A stretch of 48,392 nucleotides of DNA from assembly GCA_903874055.1 (NCBI GenBank), contig CAIQQR010000024.1:1-48392 (forward strand). Reading direction: 5' to 3'. The stretch's first letter is position 1, and each line of letters opens with the position of its first letter. The position numbers and the translations under genes were made by a program. This DNA comes from an uncultured Bacteroidota bacterium. Lineage in GTDB: Bacteria > Bacteroidota > Bacteroidia > Chitinophagales > Chitinophagaceae. Below the pieces are notes generated by a model. That model had not been told where the DNA came from, did no database searches, and saw nothing but the letters and a program-made list of their open reading frames with translations. Positions 18,223 through 25,524 of this stretch are shown here, piece by piece.

Positions 18223-19464
18223 ATAAAACAGTTCCTTTTAATATTATTATTCTTAGTCTTAGTCATTATTCAATTAGAATCAATAGGACAAGTAAATGAT
18301 ACGTCTTTTGAAAAGAAAATCGCCAAAAAGGAAGTGCATATTGAAGCATTAGTCGGCAAGGATTTAACGGATGTAGTGTCTCATTTGTTTCATAAAAACA
18401 AAGCCAATAAATTAGATACTTTACATAATCCTCGTAAATACAACTATTCGATTGTACCTGCTGCTGGATACACTTTACAAACAGGTTTCGCTGGCATAGT
18501 GAGTGCCAATTTAGGTTTTTATAATTATGAAGAAAATGATGCGAAACTTTCTAATATTGCTTCCAGTATAACTTACTCAGAATACAATCAAGTTATATTG
18601 CCCTTAAATGCTAACATTTGGTTTAATAAGGGCAATTATAATTTTGTTTCAGACAATAGGTATATTTCGTATCCATCCAGTATTTATGGATTGGGCGGAA
18701 GAACAGACCCAAATAAAGCAAGAACAATTAATTTTTCGGGATTAAAATTGCATAATAAATTAGTTAAAAGTTTTTCTACTAACTGGTTAGCAGGCCTTGG
18801 ATTATATTATGATCAGTTTTGGGACATTTCGGTATTAGATCCTACCACCAAAAAAATTAGTACTTTAATTCAAAAAGAGTTAGGAAAATCAGAGACGGCT
18901 GTAGGGCCGATTGCAGATATTTTATATGATTCTAGAACCAATCAAATAAATCCTGATAAAGGAACTTTCTTTACTCTTTTATATCGTTATAATGCCACAC
19001 AGTTAGGAAGTGATAATGATTGGCAGTCCTTAATTATTGATACCAGAAAGTATTTTAAATTTCCAGAAAACTCACAAAATATTTTAGCATTTTGGAATTT
19101 AGAATGGCTTACCTTAAGTGGTAAAATCCCTTATTTAATTATGCCTTCTACGGGTTGGGATGATCAATACAATTCGGGTAGGGGTTATATACAAAGTCGT
19201 TTTAGAGGCAGAAATATGTCTTATCTAGAATCCGAATATCGTTTTCAAATTTCAAGAAATGGTTTATTTGGAGGCGTTGTTTTTGCGAATGTGCAATCCT
19301 ATTCAGGAGATTTATCATCCACTTATGCTACATTATTGCCTGGTTATGGTGCCGGCCTTAGATTTAAAATTAACAAACATTCAAGAACAAATATTTGTCT
19401 TGATTATGGAATTGGAAAGAATGGTTCAGGTGGATTTTATGTAAATCTTGGAGAAGTATTTTAA
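18223..19464 (+). CDS. Omp85/BamA-type surface-antigen beta-barrel protein, non-canonical start
   Basis: An outer-membrane beta-barrel of the bacterial surface antigen (D15/Omp85) type. From codon 18223 the reading is IKQFLLILLFLVLVIIQLES then IGQVNDTSF, a textbook signal peptide. The barrel then runs to a C-terminal Phe. DSRTNQINPDKGTFFTLLY and GRGYIQSRFRGRNMSYLESE resemble the last barrel strands and the conserved loop-6 RGY/F motif of Omp85 proteins. No POTRA domain is present, so it is a short barrel-only member and not BamA itself. No ATG, GTG or TTG lies in frame between the stop at 18193 and GTG 18334; GTG 18334 would remove the signal peptide. ATA 18223 (or ATA 18214) is the best start, or an ATG was mutated or misread. 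Confidence 0.7.
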   Translation: MKQFLLILLFLVLVIIQLESIGQVNDTSFEKKIAKKEVHIEALVGKDLTDVVSHLFHKNKANKLDTLHNPRKYNYSIVPAAGYTLQTGFAGIVSANLGFYNYEENDAKLSNIASSITYSEYNQVILPLNANIWFNKGNYNFVSDNRYISYPSSIYGLGGRTDPNKARTINFSGLKLHNKLVKSFSTNWLAGLGLYYDQFWDISVLDPTTKKISTLIQKELGKSETAVGPIADILYDSRTNQINPDKGTFFTLLYRYNATQLGSDNDWQSLIIDTRKYFKFPENSQNILAFWNLEWLTLSGKIPYLIMPSTGWDDQYNSGRGYIQSRFRGRNMSYLESEYRFQISRNGLFGGVVFANVQSYSGDLSSTYATLLPGYGAGLRFKINKHSRTNICLDYGIGKNGSGGFYVNLGEVF

Positions 19465-19483
19465 TTTTCTTTTTTTAAACTTG

Positions 19484-20374
19484 TTATTCACTAGCTAGTT
19501 TAAATTGATACCAATTTATTATTTGTTTGCTCGCATTATAGCTGCCACCTCGGCTCATACCGCCACCACGCATTCCGCCACCACCCATTCCACCACCACC
19601 CATTCCGCCTCGACCACCGCCCATTCCACCGCCACCCATACCGCCACGACCACCACCCATTCCACCGCCTCTCATGCCTCCGCCCATTCCTTCGCCTCCG
19701 CTTCGGTAATTTCCGTTTTCTCCGCTACTATTAGGTCTAGCTCCACCCCCTGCAAAATTATTTATAATAATTCCAACACTAATACTTGGCGTTTTTTTGA
19801 AATTGATAGGGGTGGCAATTACATTTTTTATTGGAACAATTGCTTCAAAAACTAAATTATTGTATTTGTCAAAATTCATTCCAACTTTAAAATGACTGGT
19901 ATCTTTTAAATCATAAATTCTATTTTCCATATTCATAAAACCTATTGTGCTAAATATATCAGCATCAAGCATCATTTTCTGTTTTATTGAATTAGGGTCC
20001 GTATTCTTATTTTCATTTCTTACTCTTGGGCCAGCTTCCATTGGATCTTTATAGGGATATACTAATGCAATATCAGTTGATTTATTACCTTTTGGATCAA
20101 AACATATTTTTAATCCTGCCCTTAAAATACTCATTTGAGTTTGTTGATTATTGGTAGCAACACTTATATAGAAGTTTTCCTTGTCATTGGTAATTGAATA
20201 TTGTAAAGCGCCTTCTTCACTACCAAAACGCAAAGGTAATCCCCAGTCGCTCGCATCTCCGTCTGCAATGATAGTTTCATTTTGGTACTTACCAATTTCA
20301 TATTGTTTAGGGCTGCAATTTGAAAACAATAGTATAGTAAAGAATAGACTTGATAAATAAATTGAAATACGCAT
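19484..20374 (-). CDS. Lipoprotein with CBM9-like domain and Gly/Met/Arg-rich C-terminus
   Basis: A 296-residue predicted lipoprotein. The signal peptide MRISIYLSSLFFTILLFSNC ends at a lipobox-like Cys20. Residues ~30-200 resemble the CBM9/DOMON-like beta-sandwich seen on bacterial envelope proteins: ADGDASDWGLPLRFGSEEGA, ISVATNNQ and GLKICFDPKGNKSTDIALVY, the last like an uncharacterised periplasmic subgroup. Residues ~215-280 are a run of imperfect GGGMGGGRGG repeats, followed by IINWYQFKLASE, a final strand. A longer reading from TTG 20392 overlaps a TAATTTTG promoter box at 20390-20397, so ATG 20374 is chosen. The gene converges on the Omp85-like gene and is divergent from the membrane protein at 20540. 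Substrate and role are unknown. Confidence 0.72.
   Translation of the reverse strand: MRISIYLSSLFFTILLFSNCSPKQYEIGKYQNETIIADGDASDWGLPLRFGSEEGALQYSITNDKENFYISVATNNQQTQMSILRAGLKICFDPKGNKSTDIALVYPYKDPMEAGPRVRNENKNTDPNSIKQKMMLDADIFSTIGFMNMENRIYDLKDTSHFKVGMNFDKYNNLVFEAIVPIKNVIATPINFKKTPSISVGIIINNFAGGGARPNSSGENGNYRSGGEGMGGGMRGGGMGGGRGGMGGGGMGGGRGGMGGGGMGGGGMRGGGMSRGGSYNASKQIINWYQFKLASE
19552..19715 (-). repeat. Coding tandem repeat of GMGGG/GRGG codons
   Basis: On the minus strand this stretch encodes a degenerate tandem array of Met-Gly-Gly-Gly and Arg-Gly-Gly units. On the plus strand it appears as CCACC/CATTCC repeats. The units vary in length and codon use, so this is low-complexity coding sequence, prone to slippage, and not a CRISPR array. 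Confidence 0.8.
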
Positions 20375-20389
20375 TTTGTATATTTTGTA

Positions 20390-20397
20390 CAAAATTA
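20390..20397 (-). promoter_or_regulatory. -7 box of the Gly-rich lipoprotein gene (TAATTTTG)
   Basis: On the minus strand 20397 to 20390 reads TAATTTTG (TAnnTTTG). Transcription would begin near 20384, leaving a ~9-nt leader before ATG 20374. Confidence 0.55.
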
Positions 20398-20516
20398 GAC
20401 ATTGTTTTAATGGATAGGTTTAAATCAAATCATTTTTCACAAAACCTTATCAATATCAGCGCATATGTATGTCAGCAACTTAATATTTACTTAAAATTTT
20501 ATAATAAGAAAAAATG

Positions 20517-20524
20517 TATTTTTG
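20517..20524 (+). promoter_or_regulatory. -7 box of the GT-C-like membrane protein gene (TATTTTTG)
   Basis: TATTTTTG matches TAnnTTTG and overlaps the first possible TTG start at 20522. Transcription would begin near 20530, so translation must start further down, most simply at TTG 20540. Confidence 0.5.
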
Positions 20525-20539
20525 ACTAAATTATTTACT

Positions 20540-22042
20540 TTGAAATTGCTTAGGTCCAATATAGATGCTCTTTTGGCTGCTTTTGTTGGCGGCTTAATAG
20601 TAGTCCTATTATCAATACACAGTGGCTTGGGTATTTCACCTGACTCAATTTATTATTTAAGTACAGCGGATAGCATCATAGCGGGAAAGGGGTTCTATCA
20701 ATTTGATGGAAAACCATTTGTAATGTTTCCTGTTGGTTATCCCATTTTATTGTCCATTTTAAAAGGAATTTTCGGAAGTACTCTTTTAAAAATGATACCC
20801 TTTTTTAATGCAATGTTATTCGGGCTTACCATTTTTATAGCAGGTATTATTTTGGAAAAAACGAATCACTCAAAATGGTTAAAGTGGATAGTTTTATTTA
20901 TAATAGCATTAAGCCCTAGTTTATTAGAAATTTATACCATGCTATGGTCCGAAACTTTATTTATCACAGAGATTGTATTATTTATTTATTTCGGAAAAAT
21001 ATACTTTGAAAAATATACCTTAAAGTCTTTAGTTATTACCGCAGTTGTTTCTGCAATAGCAGCTGATACAAGGTTGGCGGGTGTTACAGTAATTGCTACA
21101 GGTGGTTTATTAATACTCATGTCTCCTGAATTAAAATGGGGAAAAAAGTTTCAGCATTCAATTATATATGGTACAATTTCAATTTCGCTTTTTGTAATTA
21201 ACTTAATTAGAAATGCTTTATTAACTCAAACTTTAACAGGGAATAGACAAAAAGGGGTCACCCCTTTTTTAGAAAATTTAAAATACTACGGATTGGTATT
21301 AACTAATTGGCTACCCTTCACAAAATGGGTAAGTGCGCTACCAACGGTTATTGCATTAATATTTTTATCCATTTTAATAGTTGTTTTTTTATACAGATTT
21401 TTTAAATCAAAAGAGCAACATCATTATGAAAAAATTGCGGTAGTTTTTACGTTAATATATTCCATTTTCATGTTGACGGTGGCTACTGTTTCCAGATTTG
21501 AAACCATCAACAATCGATTGCTAGCTCCTTTTTATATACCCTGTGTTTTAACCATTAGTTTTTATGTAGCAAGTTTTTTTAAAATTGTAAAATCGGGTAT
21601 TTCTAAAGTTGCTTTAATAAGCCTAACTGCATTAATTCTGGTCGTTTTAATTTTTCAATATAGCCAAGTTATACGAGCAAGCTATTTTGAAAATAAGGAA
21701 GGTGGAATTGGTGGCTACAGCGATGATGATTGGTTTATTAGTAGCGGGCTATTAAATTATTTAAAAGCCAATCCTTCTTTTTTCATAGTAGATAAGCCAA
21801 TATACTCCAATGCGGCCCATGCTGTTTATTTTAAAACAAATCAATCGGTACAAATTTTGCCCGAAAGGAAGTATACTCATTTGGTTACAGAGTTCAATAA
21901 TAAACCTGCTCAAATCCTAATTTGGTTCAACAATGAGGATAATCGGGAAGTATTGACATTACAGGAAGTGGCTGGTACTAAAAATTTGCAAATAATTGGC
22001 AAATTTAACGATGGGGTAATCTATCTATGTACATCAAAATAA
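20540..22042 (+). CDS. Polytopic membrane protein, GT-C (ArnT/PMT-like) glycosyltransferase candidate
   Basis: A ~500-residue protein with about 10-12 hydrophobic helices and a ~100-residue soluble C-terminal end. After the first helix the extracytoplasmic loop reads LGISPDSIYYLSTADSIIAG followed by KGFYQFDGKPFVMFPVGYP. The Asp in SPDS and the following aromatic/Gly pattern are where GT-C enzymes (PMT, ArnT, GT39/GT83) carry their catalytic acidic residue. Lipid-linked sugar donors are usual for this fold; the acceptor here is unknown. No ATG occurs near the start. TTG 20522 lies inside the predicted promoter box, so TTG 20540 (MKLLRSNIDALL) is preferred. The multidomain glycan synthase gene follows after 20 nt, suggesting a joint role in a surface polysaccharide. 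Confidence 0.68.
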   Translation: MKLLRSNIDALLAAFVGGLIVVLLSIHSGLGISPDSIYYLSTADSIIAGKGFYQFDGKPFVMFPVGYPILLSILKGIFGSTLLKMIPFFNAMLFGLTIFIAGIILEKTNHSKWLKWIVLFIIALSPSLLEIYTMLWSETLFITEIVLFIYFGKIYFEKYTLKSLVITAVVSAIAADTRLAGVTVIATGGLLILMSPELKWGKKFQHSIIYGTISISLFVINLIRNALLTQTLTGNRQKGVTPFLENLKYYGLVLTNWLPFTKWVSALPTVIALIFLSILIVVFLYRFFKSKEQHHYEKIAVVFTLIYSIFMLTVATVSRFETINNRLLAPFYIPCVLTISFYVASFFKIVKSGISKVALISLTALILVVLIFQYSQVIRASYFENKEGGIGGYSDDDWFISSGLLNYLKANPSFFIVDKPIYSNAAHAVYFKTNQSVQILPERKYTHLVTEFNNKPAQILIWFNNEDNREVLTLQEVAGTKNLQIIGKFNDGVIYLCTSK

Positions 22043-22045
22043 GCT

Positions 22046-22053
22046 TATTTTTG
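22046..22053 (+). promoter_or_regulatory. -7 box before the glycan synthase fusion (TATTTTTG)
   Basis: TATTTTTG (TAnnTTTG) sits 3 nt after the upstream stop codon and 9 nt before ATG 22063. It would give an almost leaderless transcript for the 1150-aa protein, in addition to any read-through from the gene before. No -33 TTG is obvious. Confidence 0.45.
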
Positions 22054-22062
22054 TACTAATCT

Positions 22063-25000
22063 ATGGATCAAAATCAGCAAATATTTCAGTCTCCGAATAA
22101 ATCAAGATGGCAAAGAACAAAATGGATATTACGTTCTTTATTATTCTTGTTACCCATATTTGGAATCATAGTATATGTTGGAATTTATCAGATGAATAAA
22201 AATCAGCCTGATATTCCATTAGAGGGTACGGCTATTAAAAAAGTGTTAACGGATACCTCGGATAATTATAGAGAAAGCAGATTGGAGCGAGAGTATAAAG
22301 GTTTTAAAAAAGCAATTGGAAATAAATGGGCAAAAGGGCAGGGTTGTGGCCAAGCAACTAATAAGCCCTTGGACTTATCTACCTCTAATTATTTTAGTGA
22401 TTCTTTAGGCATCAGAGCAGGCTTTTATGTAAACTGGGATGCTGCACAATCTTTTAGCTCTTTACAAAGGAATGTGAAACATTTAAATTTAATTATTCCA
22501 GAGTGGTTGTTTATTGATCCCAATACCGATCAGTTGTATAATACCATTGATCCTAAAGCATTAAAAATAATGCAAGATGCGGGAGTTAAGATCATGCCAT
22601 TGTTGACTAATAACTATAAAACTTTATTTAGAGGGGAGACGGTAAGAAGAATTTTAAGTAGTCCTGCGAAAAAACAAAAATTAATCAATGATATTATTGC
22701 AGTTTTAAAGCAATACAATTTTATTGGCGTCAATATTGACTTTGAGGAAATTATGATGGATTCGGATAAGCCATTGGTTGAATTTCAGAAACAATTATAT
22801 CAGCAATTGCATGCACAAAAGTTTTTAGTATCTCAGGACGTAATTCCATTTAATGATGAGTATAATTTTAAGGCACTAAGCAATTATAATGACTATCTAA
22901 TACTAATGGCTTACGACCAGCATCATGCTGAAACAAAGCCTGGACCAAATAGTTCTCAAAAATGGATTGAAGCCGCAGTTATTGATATGACAAGCAAGTT
23001 GCCTGCTAATAAAATTATTCTTGCCATTCCTGCATTCGGTCATGATTGGCAGTTAGATAAAAAAAATAAGGTTACAAAGTCCACTGATGTTACCTATCAG
23101 CAAGCTATTGCAAATGCTAAAAATAGTGACGCAACTATTGATTTTGATAATGACTCCTATAATTTAGATTATCAATATTATGATAGTGAAAATCAATTAC
23201 ATCAGGTTTATTTTGTAGATGCTGCTACTAATTTTAATTCAATTCGTTTTGCAACCGAAGTAAATTTAGCGGGGACTACATTATGGAGATTAGGTGGTGA
23301 GGATATAAGGCTTTGGTCTTTTTATGATAAGTCCATGACCAAAGCTGCATTAAAAAAGTTTGACTTTATTGGATTCAATACCATTAAAGCAGGAAGTGCT
23401 CCTGATTTTGTTGGAGAGGGCGAGGTGTTAGACATTATCGCTTCTCCTAAAGATGGATATATCCGGAGCGAAGTAGATACTTTATCCATGCTTATTAGTG
23501 AAGAGTATTACGATAAACTTCCTTCCACCTATGTTATTCGTAGGTTTGGTGCAACGCCAAAGAAAAAGTTGGTATTAACTTTTGACGATGGACCTGACCC
23601 GGTTTACACAAAACAAATTTTAGATACCCTTGCATTTTACCATGTACCTGCAACATTTTTTGTAGTGGGCTATCAGGCTGAAAACAATATTCCTCTTGTA
23701 AAAAGAATTTTTAGAGAAGGGCATGAAATAGGCAACCACACATTCACGCACCAGGACATGAGTATTATTAGTAAGCAGCGAGCAGGCCTTGAAATGGATG
23801 CTACTCGTTTATTAATTGAGTGTATTACAGGGCATAGTACCATATTATTTAGAGCACCTTATAATGCGGATAGTGAGCCAGGTAAATATGAGGAGCTTGC
23901 GCCCATTGCTTTAAGTAGACAAAAAAACTATATCACGGTTGGGGAAAGTATTGACCCAGAGGATTGGCAAATCCCAATTAATGAATATCGCAATGACACC
24001 ATTTTTGACAGAGTCGTTAAAATTTATCAAAATAAAATAAATACAGGAAACCCAGAGGACACATCCATTGCAGGAAGTATTATTTTATTACACGATGCAG
24101 GTGGAAATAGAGAAAACACTGTAAATGCTACAGGAAAAATTATTAGGTATTTTAGAGAACAAGGATATAGTTTCACAACAGTTGCAGATTTACTTGGCAA
24201 AAAACCGGAGGATGTAATGCCAACGATTCCAAAAGGGAAGGAATATTTTTGGTTACAGATTAATTATTTCTTGGCCGAGTCGGCTTATTTAGGAGGCACT
24301 TTCTTTTTTGCATTGTTCATGATTTTCTTAGGGCTTAGTACCATTCGAATTTTAATAATTGGTGTCATGTCCATTTTAGAACGAAAGAAAAAAGGAGAGT
24401 TGACTAAAATTGAGGATACATTATACAAACCTTTTGTTTCCGTTATTGTACCTGCATACAATGAGGAAGTAAATGCAGTTTCCTCTTTACATAATTTATT
24501 AAAATGTGATTATCCCGATTTTGAAATCATATTTGTAGATGATGGTAGTAAGGATAAAACATTTGAAATTGTAAAAGCTGCATTTGAAAACAATCCTTTA
24601 GTAAAAGTATTTACAAAACAAAATGGAGGAAAAGCATCTGCTTTACAATATGGTATTGGGCAATCTCATGCTGACTATGTTATATGTATTGATGCAGATA
24701 CTAAATTAGCTACTGATGCAGTTTCAAAATTGATGCGTAATTTCTTGAACCCAATTTACAATAATGGGCAAGAAGTAGGTGCAGTTGCAGGTTCTGTAAT
24801 TGTTGGTAATGAAGTAAACCTGTTAACTAAATGGCAAAGTATTGAATACATAACTAGCCAAAACTTTGATCGAAAAGGGTTTGCTTATTTAAATTCAATT
24901 ACAGTTATCCCTGGTGCTATTGGAGCATTCAAAAAGGATGCTTTAATAGCATCGGGAGGCTTTACTACGGATACTTTAGCTGAGGATTGCGATATAACCA

Positions 25001-25515
25001 TGCGTATTATTAAAGCAGGATATATTGTTGCAAATGAGCCAAAAGCGTATGCATATACCGAAGTGCCAGAGCATTTAAAACAATTCTTAAAACAAAGAGT
25101 AAGATGGAGTTTTGGTGTAATGCAAACTTTTTGGAAGCATAAGGATTTAATGTTTAGCAATAGAAGTAAATCATTAGGATGGGTTGCACTACCGGATATG
25201 TTGTTGTTTAAATACATCATACCATTTTTTTCTCCAATAGCAGACTTTTTAATGATTATTGCTTTAATTACTCATAATGGCGGAAAAATTGCTTTCTACT
25301 TCCTAATATATGTAGTAGTTGATGCCCTAATTGCTTCGATTGCCTTTGCATTTGAAAGAGAGAATCCTGCTAAATTAATATGGCTAATTCCACAACGACT
25401 TATTTATAGATGGCTAATGATGTATGTATTTTTTAAAGCCATCAAGCGTGCTATTAAAGGTGAATTGCAAGAGTGGGGTGTACTTAAGCGAACAGGTAAT
25501 GTAAAAGAAATATAA
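22063..25515 (+). CDS. GH18-like / NodB polysaccharide deacetylase / GT2 synthase fusion protein
   Basis: A 1150-residue membrane protein joining three carbohydrate domains. A TM helix lies at residues ~28-46. A GH18-like (beta/alpha)8 domain spans ~115-440; its active-site strand reads VNIDFEE at ~223-229, like the family DxxDxDxE motif with an Asn at an acidic position. The NodB deacetylase domain (~500-700) has TFDDGPDP with the metal-binding DD pair, GNHTFTHQDMS with the HxxxH metal ligands, FRAPYN, and the late LLHDAGG motif. After a TM region (~740-772), a GT2 processive synthase domain (~788-1020) has VSVIVPAYNEE, FVDDGSKD, IDADTKLA, TLAEDCDITMR and QRVRW, then C-terminal helices. The combination parallels PgaB (GH plus deacetylase) and PgaC (GT2) of poly-GlcNAc export in one chain. 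The glycan is inferred to be a beta-linked HexNAc polymer. Confidence 0.88.
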   Translation: MDQNQQIFQSPNKSRWQRTKWILRSLLFLLPIFGIIVYVGIYQMNKNQPDIPLEGTAIKKVLTDTSDNYRESRLEREYKGFKKAIGNKWAKGQGCGQATNKPLDLSTSNYFSDSLGIRAGFYVNWDAAQSFSSLQRNVKHLNLIIPEWLFIDPNTDQLYNTIDPKALKIMQDAGVKIMPLLTNNYKTLFRGETVRRILSSPAKKQKLINDIIAVLKQYNFIGVNIDFEEIMMDSDKPLVEFQKQLYQQLHAQKFLVSQDVIPFNDEYNFKALSNYNDYLILMAYDQHHAETKPGPNSSQKWIEAAVIDMTSKLPANKIILAIPAFGHDWQLDKKNKVTKSTDVTYQQAIANAKNSDATIDFDNDSYNLDYQYYDSENQLHQVYFVDAATNFNSIRFATEVNLAGTTLWRLGGEDIRLWSFYDKSMTKAALKKFDFIGFNTIKAGSAPDFVGEGEVLDIIASPKDGYIRSEVDTLSMLISEEYYDKLPSTYVIRRFGATPKKKLVLTFDDGPDPVYTKQILDTLAFYHVPATFFVVGYQAENNIPLVKRIFREGHEIGNHTFTHQDMSIISKQRAGLEMDATRLLIECITGHSTILFRAPYNADSEPGKYEELAPIALSRQKNYITVGESIDPEDWQIPINEYRNDTIFDRVVKIYQNKINTGNPEDTSIAGSIILLHDAGGNRENTVNATGKIIRYFREQGYSFTTVADLLGKKPEDVMPTIPKGKEYFWLQINYFLAESAYLGGTFFFALFMIFLGLSTIRILIIGVMSILERKKKGELTKIEDTLYKPFVSVIVPAYNEEVNAVSSLHNLLKCDYPDFEIIFVDDGSKDKTFEIVKAAFENNPLVKVFTKQNGGKASALQYGIGQSHADYVICIDADTKLATDAVSKLMRNFLNPIYNNGQEVGAVAGSVIVGNEVNLLTKWQSIEYITSQNFDRKGFAYLNSITVIPGAIGAFKKDALIASGGFTTDTLAEDCDITMRIIKAGYIVANEPKAYAYTEVPEHLKQFLKQRVRWSFGVMQTFWKHKDLMFSNRSKSLGWVALPDMLLFKYIIPFFSPIADFLMIIALITHNGGKIAFYFLIYVVVDALIASIAFAFERENPAKLIWLIPQRLIYRWLMMYVFFKAIKRAIKGELQEWGVLKRTGNVKEI

Positions 25516-25524
25516 TCTAGTATA

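Noticed and set aside
18334-19464. GTG 18334 as the start of the Omp85-like protein
   Set aside because: The frame is open upstream with an evident signal peptide, and starting here would remove it.
19552-19715. CRISPR-like regularly spaced repeats
   Set aside because: Units are short, of varying length and in frame with a protein; there are no unique spacers and no cas genes.
19505-19855. 116-codon plus-strand frame rich in Thr, His, Ala and Ser
   Set aside because: It is the antisense reading of the GMGGG codon repeats of the lipoprotein gene; the repetitive composition is forced by the other strand.
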